This document shows positions 20,936 through 20,936 of a stretch of DNA of 20,936 nt, piece by piece; the first letter of the stretch is position 1, and every line of letters starts with the position of its first letter. A program made the translations under genes and the position numbers. The notes beneath the pieces are model-generated. The model did no database searches and was not told the DNA's origin. It worked only from the letters and a program-made list of their open reading frames with translations. The stretch comes from a virus, in the IMG/VR virus record IMGVR_UViG_3300044302_000406, positions 1-20,936 of that record. One strand, given 5' to 3'.

Positions 20936-20936
20936 T

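Noticed and set aside
1-20936. tRNA genes, integrase, repressor, or insertion sequence
   Set aside because: None seen on reading both strands; almost every base is used by late phage genes. A tRNA search program would be needed to exclude a hidden tRNA.

Overview
The window looks like the late (structural and lysis) half of a tailed bacteriophage with a short, T7-type tail (podovirus morphology). The plus-strand gene order is scaffold, capsid, tail tube A, tail tube B, four ejection-protein slots and tail fibre. The products have nearly the lengths of T7 gp11 to gp16 in the same order. The capsid is not the T7 gp10 type: it resembles a different phage capsid family. Several small proteins (linker after the first fibre, basic proteins, lysis-region microproteins) are ones I associate from memory with marine podoviruses. 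A marine alphaproteobacterial host is therefore plausible, but that is inference. I see no integrase, repressor, tRNA, CRISPR array or insertion sequence.

Layout. 1-2260 is the head module: 3' part of a scaffold gene, a small unknown protein, major capsid protein, a putative capsid surface protein and a strong GC hairpin. 2283-5283 holds tail tube proteins A and B. 5276-13146 is the ejectosome: a GNAT-fold protein in the gp13 slot, a gp14-like protein, a gp15-like protein, and a gp16-like function apparently split over two overlapping genes. 13185-17963 has two different fibre genes, both starting with a T7-fibre-type tail-attachment domain, with a small conserved protein between them. The second fibre carries a two-type 48-residue repeat. 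17960-20670 is a chain of ten overlapping small genes: fibre-assembly-like protein, several small membrane proteins (holin candidates), two di-cysteine microproteins, a lysine-rich protein, a T4-type lysozyme and a second basic protein.

At 20661-20690 a hairpin ends the plus-strand unit and faces a convergent minus-strand unit that enters from the right edge (a small zinc-ribbon protein and the 3' end of another gene).

How it works together: scaffold, capsid and surface protein build the head. Tube A and B form the short tail. The internal virion proteins are expected to be ejected to extend a channel across the envelope, and the fibres bind the host. The final cassette should permeabilise the inner membrane and release the lysozyme. 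Portal, terminase and replication genes are not in this window. The intergenic space is tiny: no gene-free stretch longer than about 50 bases occurs, so nearly everything is coding.
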